DNA of 64,000 bases, from positions 20,986,335-21,050,334 of the forward strand of contig NC_034010.1 of assembly GCF_000346465.2 (NCBI RefSeq), read 5' to 3'. Each line of letters opens with the position of its first letter. The stretch's first letter is position 1. Source of the DNA: Prunus persica (Eukaryota > Streptophyta > Magnoliopsida > Rosales > Rosaceae). The translations under genes and the position numbers were made by a program. The notes beneath the pieces were generated by a model that searched no databases, had not been told where the DNA came from, and was given only the letters and a program-made list of their open reading frames with translations. Positions 24,204 through 35,006 of the stretch are shown here, one piece after another.

Positions 24204-24720
24204 GAAAGCTCTCTGTTTTCCTAGCCAATTTTGTGCTAGGCTTTTGTCTCCCTTGTGTACTACAAGGTTTGTCTCCCCTAGTTGTTCACCTATGTTTTTT
24301 TAGCATGTACTATGTTGTCCTTGCAATTTTGGGGTTGATGAGGTGGATTTTCATCAGATCTCCATGTTGAGGGGTGGAGTTGTTGATTTTGTGGATCTAT
24401 TTTGATTGGTGCTTTGGTTTTAGAGGTGTGTGGGAGAAGTTGTGACCATCTGTCCAGGTGGAAGTTGAGAGGGATTTGTTTTTCCACTTGTAGGTGCTTC
24501 TTATCCCCAACTCCTAAATAGGTAGAGAGTTCTCATATCTGATATGATTTTCTTGCAGAACTGGATATAGTGGTGTTATGGATATTCTTATGTCTTTAAG
24601 TTCCTGGTGAAATGGGTCTTAAAGATGTAAAATTATTTTTACTCATTGTCTTGCAATAGTTGTGTTTATTATTTGTATTTTTTTATTGTTTGCGAGAGCC
24701 TCTTGTGAGGCTATCTTCAT

Positions 24721-25006
24721 AGGGCTCGTTTGGGACTGCTTATTTAGGAAGCACTTCTACTTATAAGCGGGTTATACCAAAAGCGTTTTTATTATAAAGA
24801 CGTTGAAATTTTCATAAGAAATCGAAGTGCTTATTGGAAAAGCACTTGAGAGTGCTTCTTGAAGAAGCACATGACAGGTGCTTCTCCAGAAAGCGTTTCT
24901 ATGACCCAAAAGCGCTTTTAAACTTTTATGCAAAACACTGTCAATAGTACTTTTGGTTGTCAAAAAACGCTTTTAACTATTTCAGAAGAACTCTCAAACG
25001 GACCCT
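24721..25006. mobile_element. MITE with GGGCTCGTTTGGGA-type ends
   Basis: The left end AGGGCTCGTTTGGGA and the reverse complement of the right end, AGGGTCCGTTTGAGA, agree at most positions. The interior has several AAGCACTT / AAGTGCTT and AAAGCGCTTTT palindromic motifs. The form is that of the abundant GTTTGGGA-type non-autonomous elements of plants. Flanking duplications are not clear, so the superfamily is not assigned. Confidence 0.6.
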
Positions 25007-25939
25007 TACATTACTTATTTATTAATGAAATTGTTACGAGTAAAGTATTAAAAAATAATAATAATATGGTCGTTTATATGGGTAGGATGTGTTTTATGGT
25101 CCATCTTCTACGGTGCCATCTTCTTAACATGGTCTAGTGCTGCAAGATAGGCCACTTTCACCGTGAAATTTTTTTAGTTCAATGGGCTTAGCTTATCTTA
25201 AGTTGATTTTTGAAATGAGGTTTTCTATTTTGAACGCTGAAATATTTTTTAAAAGAGTCACGTGCGAATTATGTAGAATTTGTTTGACAAGAAAATAAGA
25301 ATAAGAATTTTAATTGAAGTGGTTTCAAGTTTTCAAAATTTATAGGAACTTTAGAATAGTTTCAAGTTAGTTTCAATTTAAAATTTTATTGGGTGAATCC
25401 ACCAACACAATTATTTTTATTCACCAAAATCACAATTTTTTTTATTTTCTATTTTTCATAATTAGTAGTAAAACATACACTAGGATGGTTAATTTATTTT
25501 GATTTTGTATTTAATTTTTCAGTCCTAAACCATAAAAGTAAAATTGATGGGTGTATTGATTAGATTTTAGGGTGCATCTAAAATTTTCTTTGCATATAAG
25601 GGATTTCCATTTTTTAACTTCAAACTGAGCTTCGAAAGGCTAAAAGCCCATAATAATTTGCCCAAATCCGAGAGTCCAGGATCTAAAGCCTATAAAAAAT
25701 AATAAAATAATAAAATATAAAAAAATAAATGATAGTCAGATAGTCTGTCGTTACACGGCGTCGTTCTGTTCGCCCAAGAACCCATCTCCCTCCCTCGCTG
25801 CGCCTGGTGAGAGAGAGAGAGCGAGAGAGCGAGAGAGAAGAAAAGAAGCAGTTTAGCACCACCTGAAGAAGGTCCACAGCAATACCCTAAAACCTAAAAT
25901 CTCCCAGACTTCTGCTCTAGGGCTTCACACTTTCCCAAA

Positions 25940-28900
25940 ATGGAAGGCGACGACGAGACCTCAGGCCCAATGATTGACGACGAGATCTACGCCAACGGCG
26001 TTGGCGGTGACGACGAGAAGCGCAGCAGACCAATCATCAGCAGTGAGCAACTCGACGTCGAGGCCTACGCGAGCCTCTACAGCGGCCGCACGAAGATCAT
26101 GCGGCTGATTTTCATCGCCAACAAGAGCAAGAGCAACCACGCCATGGAGTTGGAGGCTCTGCGCATGGCCTACGACGAAATCAAGAAGGGAGAAAACACC
26201 CAGTTGTTCAGAGACGTCGTGCAGATGATCGGTGGGAGATTGGGACCCGACTATGCGATGGACTTGGCTTGGTGTGAGATGGTGGATAGGAGGGCCGACC
26301 AGAAGAAGGAGAAGCTCGAGAACGAGCTCAATGCGTATAGGGTATGCGGTTCTGTTACTCTGTTTTCTTTGTGGTTATCTCTGGAATGTCTAGGGTTTTT
26401 ATGATTAAATAGTGTATAGGTTGCCTATGGGTGGTTCTACACTGTGTATTTGGGTTTTGTTGGATTTATTACAAGTTATTGTTTAATTGTTTACCTGTTA
26501 TTGTATATTATAATTCTCCTGTGTGTAGGAAAGAGGTCAATATGAAAGGAGTTAATGGCAATGCCTTTGTGTTTTCTTCGTCTTGCGATAATATTTTGTT
26601 TTTGGTTTAGGTTATGTCTAGGAATATGGTTGTAGATGAGCTGTTCTAATCAGGATACGGGAGAGTCATTCGTTTGTCTCTTAGGCAACGTTGGGTACTA
26701 AACAAACAACTTGTTCACTGCTCGAGGTTAGCTTGATTGCAGTTGTTTTGGTGGAATAGCGGGAAGATGTTATAACTGAAAACGTGTGGGTATTTAGTAA
26801 AGGAGACTGTGAACCTAAAGTTTTGTGCGAGGATATGGATCATAGATATGGAGTTTTGATGTTTGTTAAATTGAAATGGACCACTGGTCTTGTCAACCGA
26901 GTCCAGCTGTCAGCTAATAATCAGCTTCAGGCCCAAAATGGAGGTTTTCAAATGCAACATGATCCTTGTTTTAAGGCATGAATCAGTGTTGCAGACTCAG
27001 TTAGGTTTATTTGTTGTATGTTTCCCATCTGATGATCCTGTTAGAACTTCTTTTTTTGGATAAATTTTATCAGGATTTAATGACTTCTAATATGCAACAT
27101 CAAGCTGTTCTGCTGGATTGTAGAGTCTCGATGCTTATTTTATATTTTTAATTGCGGGAGAATGCACTTGGGAGCTTTCTGTCTGAGGGGTTGTTATGTG
27201 TGTTTTTGTTGCTGTTTTGTTCCTAAATCATGGAATAAGTGCAATTTCTGTGATTGAAGCCTCTTTGGTTCCCATTGTCTCTTTGATCTCTCATTCTGTC
27301 TTTGAATGCTTTTGTGCAGACAAATCTTATCAAAGAAAGCATAAGAATGGGTTACAATGATTTTGGAGATTTTTATTATGCTCATGGTCAACTTGGGGAT
27401 GCCTTTAAAAATTATGTTCGTACTCGTGATTATTGCACTACAGCAAAGCATATTGTTCATATGTGCATGAGTTCAATTCTGGTCAGCATTGAGATGAGTC
27501 AATTTGCTCATGTCTCAAGCTATGTTAGCAAAGCAGAACAATCACCAGAAGCCCTTGACCCAGTTACTGTTGCAAAACTTCGTTGTGCTGCTGGATTGGC
27601 TCACTTGGAAGCTAAAAAATACAAGCTTGCTGCTCGTAAGGTTTGTTTGAAGTGTATTATTGTTTCACTTAATCTTATAGTCCTTTTTTTAGATACATAT
27701 GAATACTTGTATCTTTGTGCTTTAAGATAAGAAGTTGTGAGTGTATGATATCTGCTTTTTTCTATTGGTTAGTCATATTGTGCTTGGTATGGTGATATTA
27801 TTTACATTTTTAAAGCCTTTACAAACATTTAGTGATGAGCTGATTTTGTTATCTTATTTTCAGTTGTAATCTCTCTGCTCTTGTTGGGCAGAATTTTTGG
27901 AGATTTTCAGATATTAAATTTATGCCTTCAAAATCAAAAGAACCAGTTGGGAATTAATTATAGCTGATTTAGTGTTACCTGGTATCTAAGTTTTAAGATG
28001 GTCCTGGTTCCCTAAATTTTGACCTTGTGGCCCATTATTTAGTAACATCAGTTCCATTATCTATTGTTCTTGTAAGACTTCTATGGTTTTAATCTATCTT
28101 ATTCACTGTGAAATTACAGTTCTTGGAAACCGGGCATGAATTGGGAAACCACTACAATGAAGTGATTGCACCTCAAGATGTTGCAACATATGGTGGGCTT
28201 TGTGCACTTGCAAGTTTTGACCGAATGGAACTGAAGGCATATATTCTTTCTTTCCTTGGACTATCGTTTCCTTTGTTTTTTAATGATTTCTTGTTTAGAA
28301 GTAGAGTACTCTTTCTCAGTAAGCGATTTTATTTGACAGAACAAAGTTATAGACAACCTGAACTTCCGGAATTTTTTAGAGTTAGTACCTGAAGTAAGGG
28401 AGCTTATCAATGACTTCTACTCAAGGTAATCTATTGTGATGTAATCTTTTTAGTTGTCTAATTGCTGTATCTATGTGTCAATATTGGCAATGTTGCTGCA
28501 ATGTGCACAATGCCATATGGTAGAAAAGTGTCAAGTCCTACTAAGAAATAGTGTGAAAATTTATGGGTCTCAATCATGCAAGGATCTTAACACGAGTTTT
28601 TCTTTTCAAACATTATTATCAAGTTACATTAGACCTTGCTTATTCTTGACATAATGCATCCTGTAGGTAATGAAAGAAAGTACAAGGGAATTTCAGCTTT
28701 ATATGTATTTAAGTTGAAATGATATTAGACCTTGTTAACTCATTTCCAATGAGTTAACATTTTTCAATTCGTTATTGGGATTGAGTATGATAAATTGAAG
28801 GATTAGTTGGCATGCTTGTGCAATTGTTTTAATCAATTGACAGTGGTGATGGGCTGTTGTCTGATTTATGTTCAGATATTTCGGTTTCAGTAACATGTGT

Positions 28901-29573
28901 TTTCTTTTCTGTTGTAGCCATTATGCTTCGTGTCTGGATTACCTTGGGAATCTCAAAGCAAATCTGTTGCTTGACATCCATTTGCATGACCACCTCGAGA
29001 CACTTTATGGTCAAATCCGCCACAAGGCTCTCATCCAGTATACGCACCCCTTTGTGTCCGTAGATTTACACATGATGGCCAGTGCTTTCAAAACTGATGT
29101 TTCAGGGCTAGAGAAAGAACTTGAAGCTTTAATCACTGACAACCAAGTTCAGGTGGGCTTTGCAATGCCATCTGTTTTTGTATTGGACTAGATAACTCAC
29201 TCCACGGTCATTTGTTGAATGGACCCCATATATGCTATATATTGGTTTACCTACATATTCTGTTCTTGAATCCCAATGCTGAATCAGTTTTTGTGGTAGG
29301 GTTTGGGGTGGGTGGATGATGTGAAACTTCAGATTCAGTTGTTTTGCATGTGTACATTTTTGTTCTTTATTGAGCTAACTCATGATGCCACTGCAGGCTC
29401 GAATTGACTCACACAACAAAATTCTATATGCACGACATGCGGATCAAAGGAATGCAACTTTCCAACGGGTGCTTCAGACGGGTGATGAGTTTGATCGGGA
29501 TGTTAAGTCAATGCTGCTTAGGGTGAATCTTATCAAGCACGAATACAATCTTAAGGGATCAAGGAAACCCTGA
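25940..29573 (+). CDS. CSN1: COP9 signalosome subunit 1 (CSN1/FUS6/COP11)
   Basis: Subunit of the COP9 signalosome, the nuclear complex that removes NEDD8/RUB from cullins and represses photomorphogenesis in the dark. Six coding exons: 25940-26341, 27320-27640, 28120-28236, 28340-28425, 28918-29152, 29397-29573. They give 445 residues, close to the 441 of Arabidopsis FUS6. The N-terminus has an acidic stretch, then [19 protein letters not shown]. The middle has TPR-like helices ([20 protein letters not shown]), followed by the PCI region with [20 protein letters not shown] and the C-terminal [17 protein letters not shown]. The third intron begins with GC instead of GT (exon end 28236, AAG|GCATAT). 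Family alignment requires this boundary. The leader upstream is GA/CT-rich. Identification is very secure. Confidence 0.96.
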
Positions 29574-31131
29574 ATTTATTTTTAGACAGTGTTAGTCTGG
29601 CCAGGGTTTGCTTGTGCTCTTTTATTTTTGACATTCATCTGCTTGGTCAACTAGCACGGCGGAGGATTTGACAAATCTAGAAGGCCAGGATGCAAATTTA
29701 TGCGACAATTACCAATGTTAGATGGTTGCTGTCTTGTATATTCACAGATTTTTAGTTTTCATCTTGATTCAGTTGCAGCATTTATTCAGATTATATTCTC
29801 GCATCCGTTGCTTGCTGCTATTTCTTCAGTTTCTGGGTTTCTTCTCTCCGTTTGGTTGTTTAATACATATGATCCCTCTGAATGACCATGTCAAATGCCA
29901 AAGTCAAATACTCAAATAAAAAATCGAAATCGAAATTGAGATACGCCTTCAAGTGTCTGAATCTCAAATTTCAACACTCAAAAGTTTGCCCAAGTTTGAC
30001 GTTGTGGGCAGGTTGGCCGTAACAATTTGTCTAACATTTTGAAAACGTTTGAAAGAAAATGTTAGGCAGGTTCTGAATGGAGATCTCCCTAACATTTTCA
30101 AAGTTTGTGTCTTTTTTACATGGGAAAATAACCCCCTACGCATTTTTTTACTACACTTCCAATTTTGTTTTTTTGGAATATAAAGAACATCAATATCTTA
30201 TTTATCTTATTTATTTTTACATCATTTAGTGATTAGAATTTAATCTAAATTTTAATTATTAATTACTACAGATTATTGATCAACATCACCTCATAATTGT
30301 AAGCACAAAAATAAAAACCCTGTCCTGGATGCCATTAATAATAAATTATTTTCTTCTTGTGAAAGAGATTAAGGATTACAAAGTTCAACTTAGGCTGACC
30401 TGCTACTTGACTTGCTAGTCTATTCTTGTTATTAAAAAAGCACATGTTGGCTGAAATTAATACCCATCCTTTTCTTTTCTTTTTTAGCCTGAAAATTTTA
30501 ATTCCCATCTTGTTCCCCTCAAATTATATATACAGTTTTAATAATTACTCTCAAAAACTTTCCTTTTCTATTCAATATCGGGAAGCAGACAACTCCTGGA
30601 TATTATAATTTTTGTGACCTCCTGAAATTTTCCCATCACCTTCCTCACAGCTGTCCATCACATGCTCCACTTACTTCAAGTTCAAGTTCAAGGCTTTCAA
30701 GGCTTCAACCCAATGGATCTCGCCCAAATTTTCCTCACCACATCTGTAATTGTAGCCCCCCCATTTTTATTCAACAATAAAAAAAGGAGAAAGGAAATCT
30801 ATCAAAGGAATAATTTCTCATCTCTATAATATATTAGTATTACTAGATTTATTGGTTTAAAAAATTAAATTAAAATGGAGAGCCACCAGTAAGCAACAGA
30901 GAAGAAGAGCTCTCTAGACTCTATCTTCATCGTCTACAGTCCCACTCCTCCACCTCTCTCTCTCTCTCTCACACCTCCAAACACGTAAACCCTAACAACC
31001 CACCAATCTAATCTCTGCCCAAAACAACTCAAAATCCCGTCTTTTTCAAAACCCAGAAGCCAAGTCCATCCATTTCTCCCGACCCCAATGCCGATTTGAT
31101 CGGATCCGACTCCCACTTGATCCGAGCCCAA
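29574..31131. other. intergenic region and QUA3 promoter/leader
   Basis: Contains the CSN1 3' untranslated region and the QUA3 promoter. The QUA3 leader has a (CT)n microsatellite near 30953-30971 and a telo-box-like AAACCCTAA near 30986. A three-codon upstream frame is listed separately. No other gene is seen. Confidence 0.65.
31088..31099 (+). promoter_or_regulatory. three-codon upstream ORF in the QUA3 leader
   Basis: ATG-CCG-ATT-TGA lies 44 bases upstream of the main ATG at 31132, if the leader includes this position. It is out of frame with, and ends before, the main start codon. Such minimal upstream frames can reduce translation of the main frame, but no effect can be read from sequence alone. 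Confidence 0.4.
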
Positions 31132-34100
31132 ATGGGTCACCTGAACCTGCCCGCATCCAAGCGGAGCCCGAGGCAATGGCGCCTCTTGGACCTTGTCTCA
31201 GCGGCCTTCTTCGGCATAGTGATTGTCTTCTTCCTCCTAGTCTTCACTCCCTTGGGTGACTCGCTCGCTGCCTCGGGTCGCCAGGCTCTTCTCTTATCGA
31301 CCAATGCCGATCCGAGGCAACGACACCGTTTAGTGGCGTTGGTGGAGCTCGGGCAGCACCAGCAGCCCATTGAGGCATGCCCGGTCGATGCCGTCGACCA
31401 CATGCCGTGCGAGGACCCCAGGCGCAACAGCCAATTAAGTCGAGAGATGAACTTTTACAGAGAGAGGCATTGCCCTCTGCCTGAGGAGACCCCTCTCTGC
31501 TTGATCCCACCTCCCAATGGCTACAAGATTCCGGTTCAGTGGCCCGACAGCTTGCACAAGGTGTGTGTGGTTTTGGGTTCATTTCAATTCTTCAATTTGC
31601 TTTTTTGGGTTAATTGCATATTTTGTCTTTGAATTAGCATTTGAGTCTCTTTTATGACTGAGCTTTTCGGTGAATGTTTGAGGATCTATGAATGAGAGGT
31701 GGTATATCCGAGATTAATGGTGTTGGTGGTATAGCAAGTTTAAGCTTTTGATGTTTGCAATCGAGCTTGTTTGTTAAATTTTTCTATGCACGACTGTTAT
31801 ACTGGGAACAAGAATGCAAGCCTCAAAATATAAAGTTGTGTAGTACAAATAGAATTATTGAATAGGAGTATCTGTGCATTGTAGTTAAGGAACTTTGTAA
31901 TGTGTTAGAAATATACAAATCTCGACATGCTACTTTTAGCTACTTGTTCAGGCCAAAAAGAAAAAGAGATTGTAGTAGCTTGTTGATAAATGTTAGTGCT
32001 GTACTTTTCTCCTGCTAGCACACTCTTCATTCTCTCCCTGGCTACCACAGCTGCTCAAGAACCTTTGACAGCCTTGTGTTACTCATTTTTGGTTTTATGT
32101 TCTTGAATTTTGAATTTAAGATCCGCATAGGATTTGATGGGCCAGAAATAACTGTAAACAGCTAACTAAATAAGTGAAATCTAGACTGCTTATTAGGGGC
32201 CTTTTCTTTTATAATTACTGATGGCTCAAAATTTGATTGTCTTTCTAGTCCTCTTCTTGTTTTGGAATATTTGCCCAGTGTTTTGTAATCAGAGATAGAA
32301 TGAGTTTCATTTGATGTTCTATATCAAAGTCATAAAGCACCACCCCATGGTTCTTTTTTAACGTGTCTTAAAGTACTGTAATCTGTGTATAGATATGGCA
32401 CAGCAACATGCCACACAACAAAATCGCGGACAGGAAAGGTCATCAGGGGTGGATGAAACTGGAAGGCCCACACTTCATTTTCCCTGGTGGTGGCACCATG
32501 TTTCCAGATGGAGCTATACAATATATTGAAAAACTTGGACAGTACATCCCTATCAGTGATGGCGTCCTGCGAACTGCTCTCGATATGGGTTGTGGGGTAA
32601 GAGCAATGTTCCTTTTTCTTGAGACCGTACTAGTTTTCGTTTCGAATTTCACAAATTTTTGATGCTATACAGGTTGCCAGTTTTGGGGGGTATCTTCTGT
32701 CCAAAGACATTTTGGCGATGTCATTTGCTCCAAGAGATTCCCACAAGTCACAGATACAATTTGCATTGGAAAGAGGAATTCCAGCATTTGTTGCCATGCT
32801 TGGCACACGCAGGCTTCCATTTCCTGCTTTCTCATTTGATTTGGTGCACTGCTCTCGATGTTTGATCCCTTTTACTGCCTATAGTGAGTTCTTGTCACCT
32901 GTAACCTCGCATATTGTTACAGTTTTTCTACCCCTGCTACTTGCTCTTATCATAAAGGAATCTGGAATTGTGCAGATGCCACATATTTCCTTGAAGTGGA
33001 TCGTTTACTTCGCCCAGGAGGATACCTAGTAATCTCCGGTCCTCCTGTGCAGTGGACTAATCAAGACAAGGAATGGGCGGATCTCCAGGGTGTCGCAAGA
33101 GCATTGTGTTATGAGCTGATTGCTGTGGATGGAAACACAGCTGTCTGGAAAAAGCCTGCTGGAGATTCATGCCTTCCAAACCAAAATGAATTTGGCCTTG
33201 AATTGTGTGATGAATCAGATGACCCAAGTGATGCATGGTAACCGCCTCAGAATCGATTCTAAGTTTCTTAGTTTTTCTTCCCCTTCCCCCAAATGGAACC
33301 TTTATGTTAGTATGAAGTGATTGTTTTCCATAGCTATGTCCTTTTATAAGTCCGGAAAAAATTAAAGTACAAACTCTTGCCGTCTAACCATTGCAGCATG
33401 TTGGACACAAAATTTTATTATCAAAGGTCATATTCAAAGAATTTATGGAATTGGTACCAATAAACTCAATTGTTATGCAGGTATTACAATTTAAAGAAAT
33501 GTATGAGTAGGACATCTTCTGTCAAGGGAGAATATGCTGTTGGGATGATTTCAAAGTGGCCAGAGAGGCTGACAAAAGCTCCTGCAAGGGCCACACTCAT
33601 GAGAAACGGCATTGATGTGTTTGAGGCTGACACGCGACGTTGGGTGAGAAGAGTTGCCTACTATAAGAGCTCCCTAAACCTGAAGCTTGGAACTCCAGCT
33701 GTACGCAATGTCATGGACATGAATGCATTTTTTGGAGGTTTTGCAGCTGCACTAAAATCTGACGTTGTGTGGGTGATGAATGTTGTTCCTGCCCGCAAGC
33801 CCTCAACTCTTTCCGTAATCTTTGACAGAGGTCTTATTGGAGTATACCATGACTGGTGAGTGTTGTATTATTTTTCCTCCAATGTGTTCCACACATAAGT
33901 CCTTTGATGGAGCCAACCTAAGCTTTGTTCCCAGTCCAAGTCAAGTCACATTTTTATCTTCTGAAATATGCTGTGTCAATCAAGGATTAAATGTGGTGTT
34001 GAATTCTCGGGTGGGAGTATGCATCTTACAGGTCCCATTGTGTATATTTTAATGCCACGCACTTAAGTAACATTGCTCATTGGGAACCAGTTGATGGCAC

Positions 34101-35006
34101 AATAAAAAGGTTTATAGTTCAAGCTGCTGCGAAGAGTGCACTTTTTACGCTATCGTGCTCTTACGCCTGCTTTAGTACTATATCCACAAATCTTTCTTAT
34201 ATTATTATTTTTCAATTGGGTTACGTTTTAGAAACCAGTGAACCTGCCCCATAACACAGTTTGAACTCCTTAATCTGTAAATTAATGATCAAAGCAGTGA
34301 TAATTTTCTGTACAAAAGGGTGCAAAAACTTTTCATCAATATTACTGTAACTATCTTTGATGTTAGTCCCCATCTCGTTTGTATGCATTCTTTTCCTAAA
34401 GTCCTCATTTGATCATGTTATGCAGTGCTCTGGAATTGTGATAGTATTATGGAACTTCTACTGATGAGCTAATATTTTTTCTTGATGGTCTCAGGTGTGA
34501 GCCTTTCTCAACGTACCCTCGTTCTTATGACTTCATCCATGTAACTGGAATTGAATCCCTCATAAAGCATCCAGGTTCCACCAAGAACAGGTACTTCTAC
34601 AGTTCTAGTTCCTACTCTGTTTCTTGAATCAACCGATTCCTACATTCTTACAGCAGTATTAAACCGTTGCACATGTTTCAGTGTAATCCTAAAGTGACAT
34701 TTTCATATATTTGGCAAGATACTTGATGAAGGGCATGATTGTTCTTAAACAACCTATGCTCACGTTTCTTGATTTTTCTGCAGTTGTAACCTTGTGGATT
34801 TGATGGTGGAGATGGATCGAATGTTGCGTCCCGAAGGAACGGTTCTGGTTAGAGACTCCCCTGAAGTAATAGAAAAAGTAGCTCGCATAGCTCATGCCGT
34901 AAGGTGGACTGCTAGCATACATGAGAAAGAACCAGAGTCACACGGGAGAGAGAAAATTCTTGTTGCAACGAAAACGTTTTGGACTTTGCCTTCAGCATCC
35001 AACTGA
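31132..35006 (+). CDS. QUA3: QUASIMODO3-like homogalacturonan methyltransferase (PMT13 type)
   Basis: Golgi type II membrane methyltransferase expected to add methyl groups to pectic homogalacturonan. Seven coding exons: 31132-31560, 32393-32596, 32673-32883, 32976-33237, 33481-33855, 34495-34590, 34784-35006. They give 599 residues, essentially the length of Arabidopsis QUA3 (At4g00740). The N-terminus [11 protein letters not shown] is family-typical, followed by a membrane anchor at ~19-39. [31 protein letters not shown] and the SAM motif [13 protein letters not shown] (~206-217) follow. [30 protein letters not shown] and [14 protein letters not shown] mark the later domain. It lies 14 kb downstream of a paralogue (PMT15-like) and shares its intron positions, except for one extra intron after residue 143. 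The start is the first in-frame ATG. Confidence 0.95.

Larger units (their letters stand above)
22500..25700. other. intergenic spacer between the divergent UBX and CSN1 genes
   Basis: No gene is recognised. Two MITE-like elements (23847-24203 and 24721-25006) are listed separately. The 24240-24720 stretch between them is T/G-rich and has no recognisable reading frame. The CSN1-proximal end (25735-25860) is CT/GA-rich leader sequence with a GAGAGA microsatellite. Confidence 0.6.

Noticed and set aside
24240..24720. Retroelement coding fragment between two MITEs
   Set aside because: Translations in all frames gave no recognisable reverse transcriptase, integrase or gag motif.
31096..31131. 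N-terminal extension of QUA3 upstream of 31132
   Set aside because: The extension would start at a TTG codon. The family N-terminus [11 protein letters not shown] begins at the ATG 31132.
13029..35006. A biosynthetic gene cluster for pectin
   Set aside because: Only two of the genes belong to the pectin pathway. They are ancient paralogues in a conserved gene order, and the genes between them have unrelated roles.
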